Source: Arenicola marina (taxonomy: Eukaryota; Annelida; Polychaeta; Arenicolidae). From it: DNA of 64,000 nucleotides. Position 1 is the first letter of the stretch. The number at the start of each line of letters is the position of its first letter. Location: the NCBI GenBank assembly GCA_964019135.1, contig OZ025252.1, positions 43,278,156 through 43,342,155 of the forward strand. The letters run 5' to 3'. The position numbers were made by a program, and so were the translations under genes. Of this stretch, positions 49,901 through 61,900 are shown piece by piece. Below the pieces are notes generated by a model. The model saw nothing but the letters and a program-made list of their open reading frames with translations. It searched no databases and was not told where the DNA came from.

Positions 49901-52900
49901 ATTTGCCAGCATCAATGAGTATGTTTTTTATCCTCCACAGATTTATGTTTACAAATATTAAACAAAGGTAAACATAAACCTTCAACATGTTGTCATTGAG
50001 AATAAAAAAAGGGATCGAGAAATAGCTAGGGGTGTTCATACTCATATAAGAGTATTGAGTATCCCTTCCTTCCTCCCCTAATACATGGTACACACTCATA
50101 ATGGCCGAAAGGCAAAACGGCAGAAGAATATAAGGAGGAGGGTGGTTGGGGGTGGTTGAGCCGTGAGCTAGCTGTTTATTCTGCGCCTTGACGATTGGGC
50201 AGCGAATATCAATGGGCCCTGCAATGAGCATGGATAATACAGAATTTGCACACTGCCAATTTTTGATCACCAAAGACTACTGTGACGCCTCCCATTTTGG
50301 TACCCGGGGAAATCAGGTATTTTTGTAAAATTATCCCTTTGTGAACGCTGTCAACCCCAACTAAACTGTTTACCTACCTTGTATGAGGCCACATTGTCAC
50401 TTTCTGTTGTCTTTTTAACTTGTCTGTTCTTATTTGGGATGGTACGAACCAATTTGTACCGTTTTTGGTGATGTTTACCTCTCGGGGCGGCCATGATTGT
50501 TGTTTCTCGCGCGCAGCCTCGTTTTAGTCATTATGATAATTACCAAAGTTTTATAACCTCGCTGCCAACAAAAGCCGCGTTTGTGTATATGGCACTAGTT
50601 TCTGGTCCTGTTGATGTTTGTCTGATATTCTTTAAAGTTTTAATCTAAGCCAGCGACCTGCATCGCATACTTTAAACCCTTAAGTTGAGGAGTAACGCGA
50701 AAAGGGAGATATAGATTATTTCTGTCTGCGTCTTCCGGTGTGGCGGGTATAAAGGGAGACACCGGTTGTGATTTTGAGAGACTCTAGACTCACACATTCG
50801 GGGAGACAGAGACGAGAGAAGCAGGGGGAGACCCTGTCGGTTAGTGCCCCTATTTACCCCCCCCCCCCCCTTTGTGATTAACCACGATGACCACGATGAC
50901 CACGATACCACGATGACCACGATGACCCGATGTCCCGAGGACCGAATGACGATGTAACTTAGATGATGACAGCCTCTCAGCCCTCTGACTGTTGTTTCCT
51001 AAATAGAATCTCTCCCACTAACCCCTGCATTTTTCCACTGGTCTATCTTAATTCTTATGGTTCTTAATTCTTAATTCTTATCTGAGCTTAGGGGATTTTC
51101 CTTTTAGTTAGTCTATGCCAGACTAGGGGGTCTGGTTACATGCAGAGTATTTTATTTTTATATTGTCCCTCGTACCTGCTTTGACAAGAATGTTTCAATA
51201 AATGCCGCCAATGGTGGGAGACTGACACTGGTTGTGAATAGTTAGTTTTTGTTTCTTTCCCTTATAAAAGATTTTATTTTATTTTCGGCCATCCTGACAG
51301 GTTACGGTCGTAACAATATTTTGGTGTCAGAAGTGGGATCTGGTTTTAATACTGGATCCAAGGGTCGTGCTCCACTGCCTGGTGGTTATTATTTCTTTTA
51401 ATTTTCTTGTTTGCTTGGTGCAGAACTGTAATTCTGAGGCAGTCTAGTGATGTAATCAGCCATAGAGTTTTTTTTTATTATTTTGATTTACCTCACTAAC
51501 CATGCTGAGCCACAATGATGACCTTTGATGAACATGATGACACTTCCTTTGATTCATGTTGGACGAAATCTGATGACCCTGATGTCCAGCGATGACCTTT
51601 GATGTACTCAATGAGCCAGAGTTGTCCTAATGTGGTGGATTTGAGAGGAAATTGTATTTGATGACTTGTGATGTCCTGATGACCTCTGATGTGACTTGTT
51701 GACTTATGATGTACTTGGATGACAACTGATGTATTTGATGACCTGTGATGTGGCTCATAGACCTGTGATGTACTGAGATGACCCTTGATGTGGTTTATGG
51801 ACATGTGATGTACTGAGGTGGCAGTTGATGTATTTGCTGAAACCTGAGTAATAACCATTGATGTACCTGGTGACCCCTGATGCTCCTTGTTGACAATTGA
51901 TGTACGTTGGCACCTGTCGTTAAAAATTACTGGTTGGAGGCGGAAGAGAGGCACTTTTGCAGCAGGGACTGGACAATTTGGCAGCTTTATATATATCAAT
52001 GATGGAGTCCCACGGGCAGCGAAACATACGTGAAGGGTTGAGGTCTCGTACCAACCATCAATTATCTCTGTCCGAGGGGGAGAGTTCAGCTGTTAAAACT
52101 GATGTCTGGCATAAATCCACCCCTCCCAGAGATACTGCTCAGGATAGCTCCTTGGAGTCTGAGACTCAAGCTCTTGTCTCCAGTGCGGTGTCAACCCCAA
52201 TGATGAGCCCCCAGCCCCCCACGTTGACGCCTCAAGCACCGATGTTGATGGCCGGGCTCACCCAGCTGGTTCACCCAGCATCAGACATGTCGGCCTATTC
52301 CCCAGTGTTGCGGCCTCAGATTCACCCGTTGACACCTCAAGCCCCCGTTTCGGTGACAAGCCCGACCCTGCAAACCCCAGTGTCTGCCCATGCGCCGGAG
52401 ATGCGTCCCCAGCCCTCCGCCGTGACGTCACAAGCACCCATGATGGTGACCCACCCACCCCAGCAGAGCTATCAAGCTCCACTGATGCCTGCGTTTGCGC
52501 CAGCGATGCGTCCCCAGCCCTCCGCACTGACGTCACAAGCACCCATGATATTGGCCAACCCGGCCCAGCAGACACCTCAGGCTCCACAGATGCCTGCGGT
52601 TGCCCCTGCGATGCGTCCCCAGCCCTCCGCCATGACGTCACAAGGACCCATGATGGTGACCCACCCATCCCAGCAGAGCTATCAAGCTCCACCGATGCCT
52701 GCGTTTGCGCCAGCGATGCGTCCCCAGCCCTCCGCCGTGACGTCACAAGCACCCATGATGGTGACCCACCAATCCCAGCAGAGCTATCAGGATCCACAGA
52801 TGCCTGCCTATGCCCCACAGATGCGTTTCCAGCCCGCCTCCTGGACGTCTGGAGGACCCTTGGTGGGGCCCGACCCAGTCCAGCAGGTTTATCAGGGTCC

Positions 52901-55900
52901 ACCGATGCCTGCTTACGCCCTGGAGATGCGATCCCACGTCCCCATGGCGCCGCGCCAGGAGCCGATGTTGATGACCGGGATTACCCCTCCGATCTACCGA
53001 GAGGCCATGGCGGGTAACCAAGCGCACCTTGTGCCCACCCAGGCGATGTCCGACCAGACCCCCACGATGGTACCCGGTAATCCCTTGGAGCACCATCGGA
53101 CCCCCACCGCGGCGGACTATGACCGTGCCCAAGCAAGGCGGGAGACTGCGGCCCCAATCAACACAAAGGTCCGGCACCAAAAGAAAAAAATCTCTATCCG
53201 CAGGAGACGTGAATCACCCTCAACATCGGGGGAGTCTGCAAGTGACGAGGATGATGCGATGGATTGGCCCGCTTCGCCAAAGCACCGCGACACTCCTTCC
53301 AGGGGGTCGAAATTGCCCCCATTCACTGGCCGTGAAGCCTGGGAAGTCTGGTTTAACCGGTTCCAAGATGTTGCTGATCGACAGAGGTGGAATCTAGATG
53401 ACAGACTAGATGAACTTCTCCCAAAGCTGCAGGGTGTGGCTGGCGATTTCGTATACGGCCAGCTCCCGCGGAAGGTGCGGAACAATTTTACAGTTCTCGT
53501 TAGCGAGTTGGGGAATAGATTCAGGACAATTGAGACTTCTAAATCATATGGCGCTAAATTTAGTAACAGGAGCCAGAAGACCGGAGAGTCTGTGGAAACG
53601 TACGCAGCCGAGCTGAAACGCTTGTACGACAAGGCGTACCCGCGACGGGACTGCGCCACGCGCCAAGAAGACCTTCTCCGACGTTTCTTGGACGGACTGA
53701 CCGACAACGAAGTGACCTTCCACGTCGAATACATTAAAGAACCCCGGGACATCGATGAGGCCGTGTATGAGTCAGTTAACTTCCTGGATACGCGTCATCG
53801 CCTTAACCCAGCCGACGGAGCAGCCCGGTCGAGGAAGGCAGTACGGGTAAGCCGTTCCGGAGACGTTGAGCCAGAGGCCGGCAGCCATAGAGTAGCCCGT
53901 GTTCCGGAGACTACTAACATGGGGTCAACCAAACCTCACGGGACAGCCTGGCCAAACGATCCGACCCGTGCGATACCTCCAGAGGGAAGTATGGATCCAA
54001 AAGCGATTGCTGAGCTGCTACAAGAACTCAGAAGAGTTACACAGCATCTTGGCCTTGGTGGTGCCCGGCCTACCCAGTCACAACCTAGGGAGGGTCGTTC
54101 CACCCAGCAGGGGACGGAGGACAGATTCGCCTGCTACGGATGTGGTCAGCCGGGACATTTCGCCAGGAACTGCCCCCGAAATGCCAATCAACCGAGAAGG
54201 CCAAACTACCAGGATAACTTCGTACCTCGTACCTCTCGTACCCAGATGTCGGACCGTCCTGCGGTTAATTACGGGCACCCGTCAAACTGCTAGGGACCGG
54301 CCGTGCTGGCCAACAACCGGTCCCGACGTCACCAGGCCCGCAGCGAATGGTTCATGAGTACGGGACCACGTACCCAAAACCCGTAACTGCCGTGACCGGG
54401 GAAAACTTCCCCGATGTGAATTTTCCTGCTGTGAAGTCCCGAGATGTGACGTCCCCCAATATGAAGTCCCCCGATGTGAAATCCCCTGATGAGAGGTCAC
54501 CTGACGAGAAGTCACCTGACGAGAAGTCGCCTGACGAGAGGTCGCATGTTTTGAATTTTCCTGCTGTGAAGTCCCCTGATGAGAGGTCACCTGACGAGAA
54601 GTCACCTGACGAGAGGTCGCCTGTTCTGAATTCTCCTGCTGTGAAGTCCCCTGATGAGAGGTCACCTGACGAGAAGTCACTTGACGAGAGATCGCCTGTT
54701 TTGAAGTCTCCTGATGAGAGGTCAGTTGACGAGAAGTCACCTGACGAGAGGTCGCCTGTTTTGAATTTTCCTGCTGTGAAGTCCCCTGATGAGAGGTCAC
54801 CTGACGAGAAGTCACCTGACGAGAAGTCGCCTGTTTTGAATTTTCGTTTTGTACAGTTGCCTGATGCGAAACTTGTTGTAGAGTCGCCTTATGTACAGTC
54901 GCCTGATGTGAAGCTCGAAGTGAAGTCTCCAGATATTAAGTTGCCTGCCCTGATGTCGCTTGTTGTTAAGTCGTCTGCTGTTGTGTCGCCCGAAGTGAAG
55001 TCGCTTGGAGTGAAGTCGCCTGTTGTTGTATCGCCCGAAGTGAAGTCGCCTGTTGTTAAATCGTCCGAAGTGAAGTCCCCTGATGTGCAGTCCCCTGTTG
55101 CGAAGTCGCCTGTTGTGGAATCGCCTGAAGTGGAGTCCCCCGAAGTGAAGTCCCAGGAAGTGAAGTCCCCAGATTTGCAGTCCCCAGATGTGAAGTTGCC
55201 TGTCCTGATGTCGCTTGTTGTGGAATCGCCTGAATTGAAGTCGCCCGAAATGAGGTCCCCTGATGTGAAGTCTCAGGAAGTGAAGTCCTCAGTTGTGAAG
55301 TTGCCTGTTCTGATGTCGCTTGTGAAGTCGCCTGCTGTGGAATCGCCCGTTGTGAAGTCCCCTGATGCGAAGTCCCCTCGTGTGAAGTCACCCAATGTGA
55401 AGTTCCCAGAGGAGGAACGTCCTAATGCCAAGCCTCCTGATGTGATATCCCACTATGAGACTTTCACTGGCGAGGGGTCACTCGACTGCGGACCCGACCA
55501 GGTGCAACGCATCTGCACAGCTCCGCTGGCCGATGGCTTACAGGTGCCACCTTACCATGGGTTGGTGGTGTTGATTGCGATGGTGATGACAACGATGTTT
55601 ACTGTGGCTGCCGACAAAGAGTTGAGAGACCTACTGGTTGTTCTCGCGCCATGCACTCTCTGGTGGGTCATTGGCGGAACCATCCGACGTCCAACCTCTA
55701 ATGTTGAGTGCTGGACCCCAGAGGACAGCCGCTGCCGCCCGGAAGACCGCGGAGGACACATGTCCATAGACGCAACCCCGTCGAGAGGATCTACCGTCAA
55801 CCCAGACTGCGGAGGACGCACCGCCGTCAAGAACAAACACCCTGGCGTCAGCCCAGACCACGGAGGACCTCGACAGCTCAACGAGCCACGCCGGAAGCAG

Positions 55901-58900
55901 AGGAACATGTGATTAATGTACTTTTCTTTTCAGCTGAATATGGTGCAATGTATGAGTTTGTATTGCTGTATATAACTGTTTGGCGATGATGCCAAACCAT
56001 TAAGTAGGGGGGCAATATAAGGGTCCCTATTCTAATCCCGTGTAAGGGTGTATTTTGACATGTATCTGCATCTAAGTACTCGTCGCTTGCAACGCTGCAG
56101 GTTCATTTTACTTGTGAGATTTTGTATAATATTTTGTTGGTGTTAGATTAGTGTTGGCGAGGACGCCTAACACTTAAGCAGGGGGCATTGTGACGCCTCC
56201 CATTTTGGTACCCGGGGAAATCAGGTATTTTTGTAAAATTATCCCTTTGTGAACGCTGTCAACCCCAACTAAACTGTTTACCTACCTTGTATGAGGCCAC
56301 ATTGTCACTTTCTGTTGTCTTTTTAACTTGTCTGTTCTTATTTGGGATGGTACGAACCAATTTGTACCGTTTTTGGTGATGTTTACCTCTCGGGGCGGCC
56401 ATGATTGTTGTTTCTCGCGCGCAGCCTCGTTTTAGTCATTATGATAATTACCAAAGTTTTATAACCTCGCTGCCAACAAAAGCCGCGTTTGTGTATATGG
56501 CACTAGTTTCTGGTCCTGTTGATGTTTGTCTGATATTCTTTAAAGTTTTAATCTAAGCCAGCGACCTGCATCGCATACTTTAAACCCTTAAGTTGAGGAG
56601 TAACGCGAAAAGGGAGATATAGATTATTTCTGTCTGCGTCTTCCGGTGTGGCGGGTATAAAGGGAGACACCGGTTGTGATTTTGAGAGACTCTAGACTCA
56701 CACATTCGGGGAGACAGAGACGAGAGAAGCAGGGGGAGACCCTGTCGGTTAGTGCCCCTATTTACCCCCCCCCCCCCCCCTTTGTGATTAACCACGATGA
56801 CCACGATGACCACGATACCACGATGACCACGATGACCCGATGTCCCGAGGACCGAATGACGATGTAACTTAGATGATGACAGCCTCTCAGCCCTCTGACT
56901 GTTGTTTCCTAAATAGAATCTCTCCCACTAACCCCTGCATTTTTCCACTGGTCTATCTTAATTCTTATGGTTCTTAATTCTTAATTCTTATCTGAGCTTA
57001 GGGGATTTTCCTTTTAGTTAGTCTATGCCAGACTAGGGGGTCTGGTTACATGCAGAGTATTTTATTTTTATATTGTCCCTCGTACCTGCTTTGACAAGAA
57101 TGTTTCAATAAATGCCGCCAATGGTGGGAGACTGACACTGGTTGTGAATAGTTAGTTTTTGTTTCTTTCCCTTATAAAAGATTTTATTTTATTTTCGGCC
57201 ATCCTGACAGGTTACGGTCGTAACACTACCATTGTAAACAACTCCACAATAGCTTCTGGGTCACTCTAGCAGGATGGTGCAAACAGCAACCACAGACAGT
57301 TCAATCGTCGAGGCACAGAGGGGTGCGACTTATACACCGGTGCGACTTATATATGGCCCAAGTCGCAGTTTGTCTCTCGGGGACCACCCCCCCCCCTCCT
57401 CCCCGAACATCTTGACCAGCCGGGAGATCGGAAGTCGCCGATGCACGGTCCCCGCCTATCATAATCCCATCCGGCTGAAGAGGCCAAGTAGCCAATTACT
57501 CCGGCGTGGTTCCACGCCAATCCCGGGATATACCGTTTATTCGTGTTTCCTTTTGCTTCTGAACATTATAAAAGCAGAATTTTCCCTTTTTCAATCTTCT
57601 GTTTCACAAAAGGTAAAGCAGAAAAGGGTTTCGGCAGTTCCTTTTTCCATTACCGTTTTGAAACATGATAAAGCAAAATAGGTAAAAGTCATTAGAAACC
57701 GTGTGCCCTTTTTGAAAAGAGAGAATCGAAAATAGGTAACACGCGCGATACCTCTTACCCTTTTGTAAAATGCAAAACGGAAATAAGTAACACTCGCGCG
57801 ATACCTTTTACCCTTTTGTAAAGTGCAAAACGGAAATAGACAACACTCACGCGATACCGTTTTATCCTTTCCTCGAACTTCAAAACGAAAATGAGTAACG
57901 CTCGAGCGGATTTGTTTCTATCTCCGGGCTATGGCTCCGGGCTCAAGCTCCGGGCTATGGCTCTCGGTGCCGGGCTATGGCTCTCGGTGCCGGGCTATGG
58001 CTCTCGGTGCCGGGCTATGGCTCTCGGTGCCGGGCTATGGCTCTCGGTGCCGGGCTATGGCTCTCGGTGCCGGGCTATGGCTCTCGGTGCCGGGCCATGG
58101 CTCCGGGCTATGGCTTTGGGCGTCGGGCTATGGCTCTGTGCGCGATCTATGGCTCAGTGCGCTGGACTATGGCTCCGTGCGCTGCGCTGAAATTGCGAAC
58201 GTGATAGCGAGGGTGAGATCGCGAGGGCTAGATCGCAAGAACGCTAGGGCGAGATCGCCAGAACGCTAGGGCGAGATCGCAAGAACCCGAGGGCGAGATC
58301 GCCAGAACGCAAGGGCGAGATCGCAAAAACGCGAGGGCGAAATCGCAAGAACGCGAGGGCGAGATCGTAAGAACGCGAGAGCGACATTGCGAGAGCGAGA
58401 TCGCGAGGGCGAGATCGCGAGAACGCGACTTCTCGATTTCAGCGCGGTGCACAGATTCATAGTCCAGCGCATGGAGCCATAGCCCACGCGCTGAGCCATA
58501 ACCCGACGCCCAGAGCAGTAGCTCGAAACCATAGCCGGGCACAGAGAGCCATAGGCCGGCACCGAGAGCCATAGCCCGGAGCCATATCCTGGCACCGAGA
58601 GCCATAGCCCGAAGCCTGAGCCCGGGGCCATAGCCCAAAGGCTCTGAGGAATCCCAGATACCGGATATATAGCCCGGTTCCAAGAGCCTGAGCCCGGAGC
58701 CTGAACCCAGATCCATAGCTTGGAGCTTCAGCCCGAGGCCATAGCTTGGAGCTTCAGCCCGAGGCCATAGCTTGGAGCTTCAGCCCGAGGCCATAGCTTG
58801 GAGCTTCAGCCCGAGGCCATAGCCCGGAGCTCGAAACAGATTCGCTCGAGTGTTATTCATTTTTGCGAAAAGAGTAAAACGGTATCGCGCGAGTGTTACC

Positions 58901-61900
58901 TATTTTCGTTTTGTACTTTACAAAAGGGTAAAAGGTATCGCGCGAGTGTTACCTATTTCCGTCTTGCACTTTACAAAAGGATAAAAGGTATCGCGCAGGT
59001 GTTAACTATTTTCGTTTTGCTCCTTTCAAAAAGGGCAAACGGTTTCGTATGACTTTTGCCTTTTTTGCTTTTTCATTTTTCAAAACGGTAATGGGAAAAG
59101 GAATTGCCGAAACCCTTTTTTGCTTTACCTTTTGTGAAACATAAAATTGAAAAAGGGAAAATTCTGCTTTTATAGTGTTCAGAAGCAAAGGAAAAACGAA
59201 TAAACGGTATATCCTGGGATTCACGCCGACACGGTATCAAGTTTCTGTCTGGCCCACTTAGTCTAAGACAGCAGCTGTATCAAGTTACACCACCCAATGC
59301 CACTTCCCGAACCCTGCCCCGCCACTCTGCGAGTCAATTCAGAATTGGGCACCCTGCCAACGATGATGATGGACCCCTGACTCCACTCCTCACCCCCTAC
59401 TAATGCAACACGGCTTCACAGACCATGCGATGCGTCTATGACCTGTATACACAAGCCTAATCCGCGGGGTGTCAAGACGGTGCTGCTGAAACTGTGTCAC
59501 GAGTACCCATCAAAGAAACACACATCCGTCCATTCTTACGGCCTTTGACAACAAACATTATTACCAGTTGGTAGTCATGTTAACTAGTACAATAGCATTA
59601 CATCTGAAGGGTGGCGCCTGGCGGATTTTTTTTTTTTAGGGTTAAATGGCAACCAATATCAATCTATATCTCATCAAATAATATTTCCTCCACCAAATTT
59701 GCATGTATTTGATGTATTACAAGAAAATACCAAGATATTTAGTGATTGCATATATGCGCCGAAAGGCACAATTGTGAGAATTCGTCAATTTTGGCCTATT
59801 TTATAGCCCATTTTGGTTACAAAAGAGCTTATAGAACATAAGTTAGTTCAGTAACTTATCGTTTTTTTGTTATTTTTGTATTCACCATGACGCTAGGCTT
59901 CAGCAGGCAGTTTCTTGGGGAAGTCTGTCGACCAGTTTTTATAGGGGATTTTAAAACATTGAGAAAAAAATCATATTTATAGGATTTTCCCATTGACCAA
60001 AGTTAGAGCCAATTTAAAAAAAATGCCCCAAACTTTTTTTTTAGTGAAGTGACATATTTTTTATTACATTTTCAGGTAGATCCATACATGATCTACTTAT
60101 TTAGAGAAAAAATTTAAAAAATCTGTCGACGAATTTTTTTTGACCCCCCACCCGCTCTCGACCTTAAATGCTGTATTCTGACCCAAACCGCCCTGCTGCC
60201 CATGCAATCGACAATCGTTGCCATAGCGACGCTGCATAGAACAATGAAACATGACGTCAGGCACAAAAGAATTGTAGTTATAGCTTTAAATGGCCCGCTT
60301 CCATGACTAGTTGCCTAGTTGCACGTGCCATGTTTCTTGGCAACGATATATGGTATCAAAAAGGGGACTGGCCAACTATATGTGGAAAAGCTTATGATTT
60401 GCGGACAGTCAGTCTCAAAATGCTTTACTTTGGTCGTTGCATGCAGAACGTAAACCAAAGAAGCGGAGTCAAGTCAACGCCTTAAATTTAAATCAACTTG
60501 TAATAATAGTAATAGCGCGAGTTTTTCATGGCGTTAGGCATTTTATTGGCCCTTCATCAAGCTGTAGCAGCCCTTCATTTTCATAATAAAAATAAAAAAT
60601 AAAAACAATAAAATGGCACATGCCATCCAGCATGATCTCCACACACGTCTCTCCCTCCAGCTTCACCTTTATTTTCATTATCCGCCCTCGGCCTTGCGGC
60701 CTCGGGCCGATAATAAAAATTGGCGGGCTGCTACAGCTTGATGTCGGGCCAATAAAATGCCTAACGCCATGAAAAACTCGCGCTATTACTATTAGCACAG
60801 GAAGCAACTTGCTACCCTAAGCCATTGGTCAAGTCTTTTGGGATCTACCCAATGCAATGCTTAATGTCTGCATTCACAGATCGATCTTTTCCATAACATA
60901 ACGCTATTTCAACCGTGGCGTCATGCACACAGTGTGTGGGCGAATCTCACACTGAAGGTGCGACTTATACACCAGTGCCACATATTCGGCTCAAGTCTCA
61001 ATATTTCTCAAAATAAGCGGATATAGACAGATATGTTATTGCTATAACGAAATGGAGGACACAAATGGCATCAGTATCTAATCCAGGGATGTGATTAATT
61101 GTGACTTTCTTACTTTTGCACTACTTTTCTAGGTTTTTCCTACTTTGTTCACAACTGTACATCAGGATCGCACTGCAAGTGTCTGATTGATGTCTGATGA
61201 CCTATGACACTGGGTACTGGCACAGAGTAGGTACTATAGGTACTATAGAGTAGGTATTATACTGTATAATACCTACTCTGTGGTATTGGAATGCATGTTA
61301 TCTGTGTGAGGGGCTGAGGGATCCTTTCCTGGATGTGAAAGAGGGAGAGGGCATCTGTCGTGGGTGTATGGAAGGCAGCATTGGTGGTCAATCCGTGCTA
61401 TGGTGTGTAATACATCGGTTTGTATCGTTCGTCTATGCGGAAATCAATAATGCTCAATTGTCACGTCATAAGAATTTGTTTGCAACTATTACACTGACAG
61501 ATCAAAAATGAGACTGAGTATTAGTTGACAATGAACCAGCTAAAGTTGACAAACAATCTCCGGCTAAGAAAATTTGGAACATGCACTTTGTACTTGTCCG
61601 GCAAGCACTTGTCCTGTGGGACAAGCACAAGAGAACTGTTCACTTATGCAACAGGTAAAATCGCTTGTTCCGGACAAGTGTTAGTGTCAAGAGGTCTCAC
61701 TTTATAGCGAAAAAAAGTGTCTTAACCAGGTGTATCAACCGTCAAAAGGTATATCAATACGGACCCTGTTCAGCGACAGTTGGGCTGCCACCATATTTTG
61801 GATAGACACTTGCCTGTTGCCCCACTAGATGGCGTAACTTATCACGACAAATGAGGTTACATACATGTTTCCATTATTAGGTCCTGCCATCTTTTTCGTG

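Larger units (their letters stand above)
50281..57225 (+). mobile_element. Young gag-only LTR retrotransposon (Ty3/Gypsy-like, non-autonomous)
   Basis: A 6945-bp element with two direct LTRs (50281-51315 and 56189-57225) that look identical apart from the length of one C tract. LTRs begin TGT and end ACA. The target CTAC is duplicated, and block A has the empty site (AGACTACCATTGT, about 24030), so insertion followed the A/B duplication and is very recent. After the left LTR comes a primer-binding-type sequence (TGGTGTCAGAAGTGGGA); before the right LTR is a purine run AAGCAGGGGG. Inside are a long gag ORF and a second long ORF; no protease, reverse transcriptase, RNase H or integrase is recognised. 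The element looks structurally whole for a gag-only class and depends on another element for pol. Antisense to P450 gene 3, in its intron 1. Confidence 0.92.

Noticed and set aside
52258-53752. Long minus-strand frames opposite gag
   Set aside because: Shadows of the gag ORF caused by its 105-bp repeats and codon bias.
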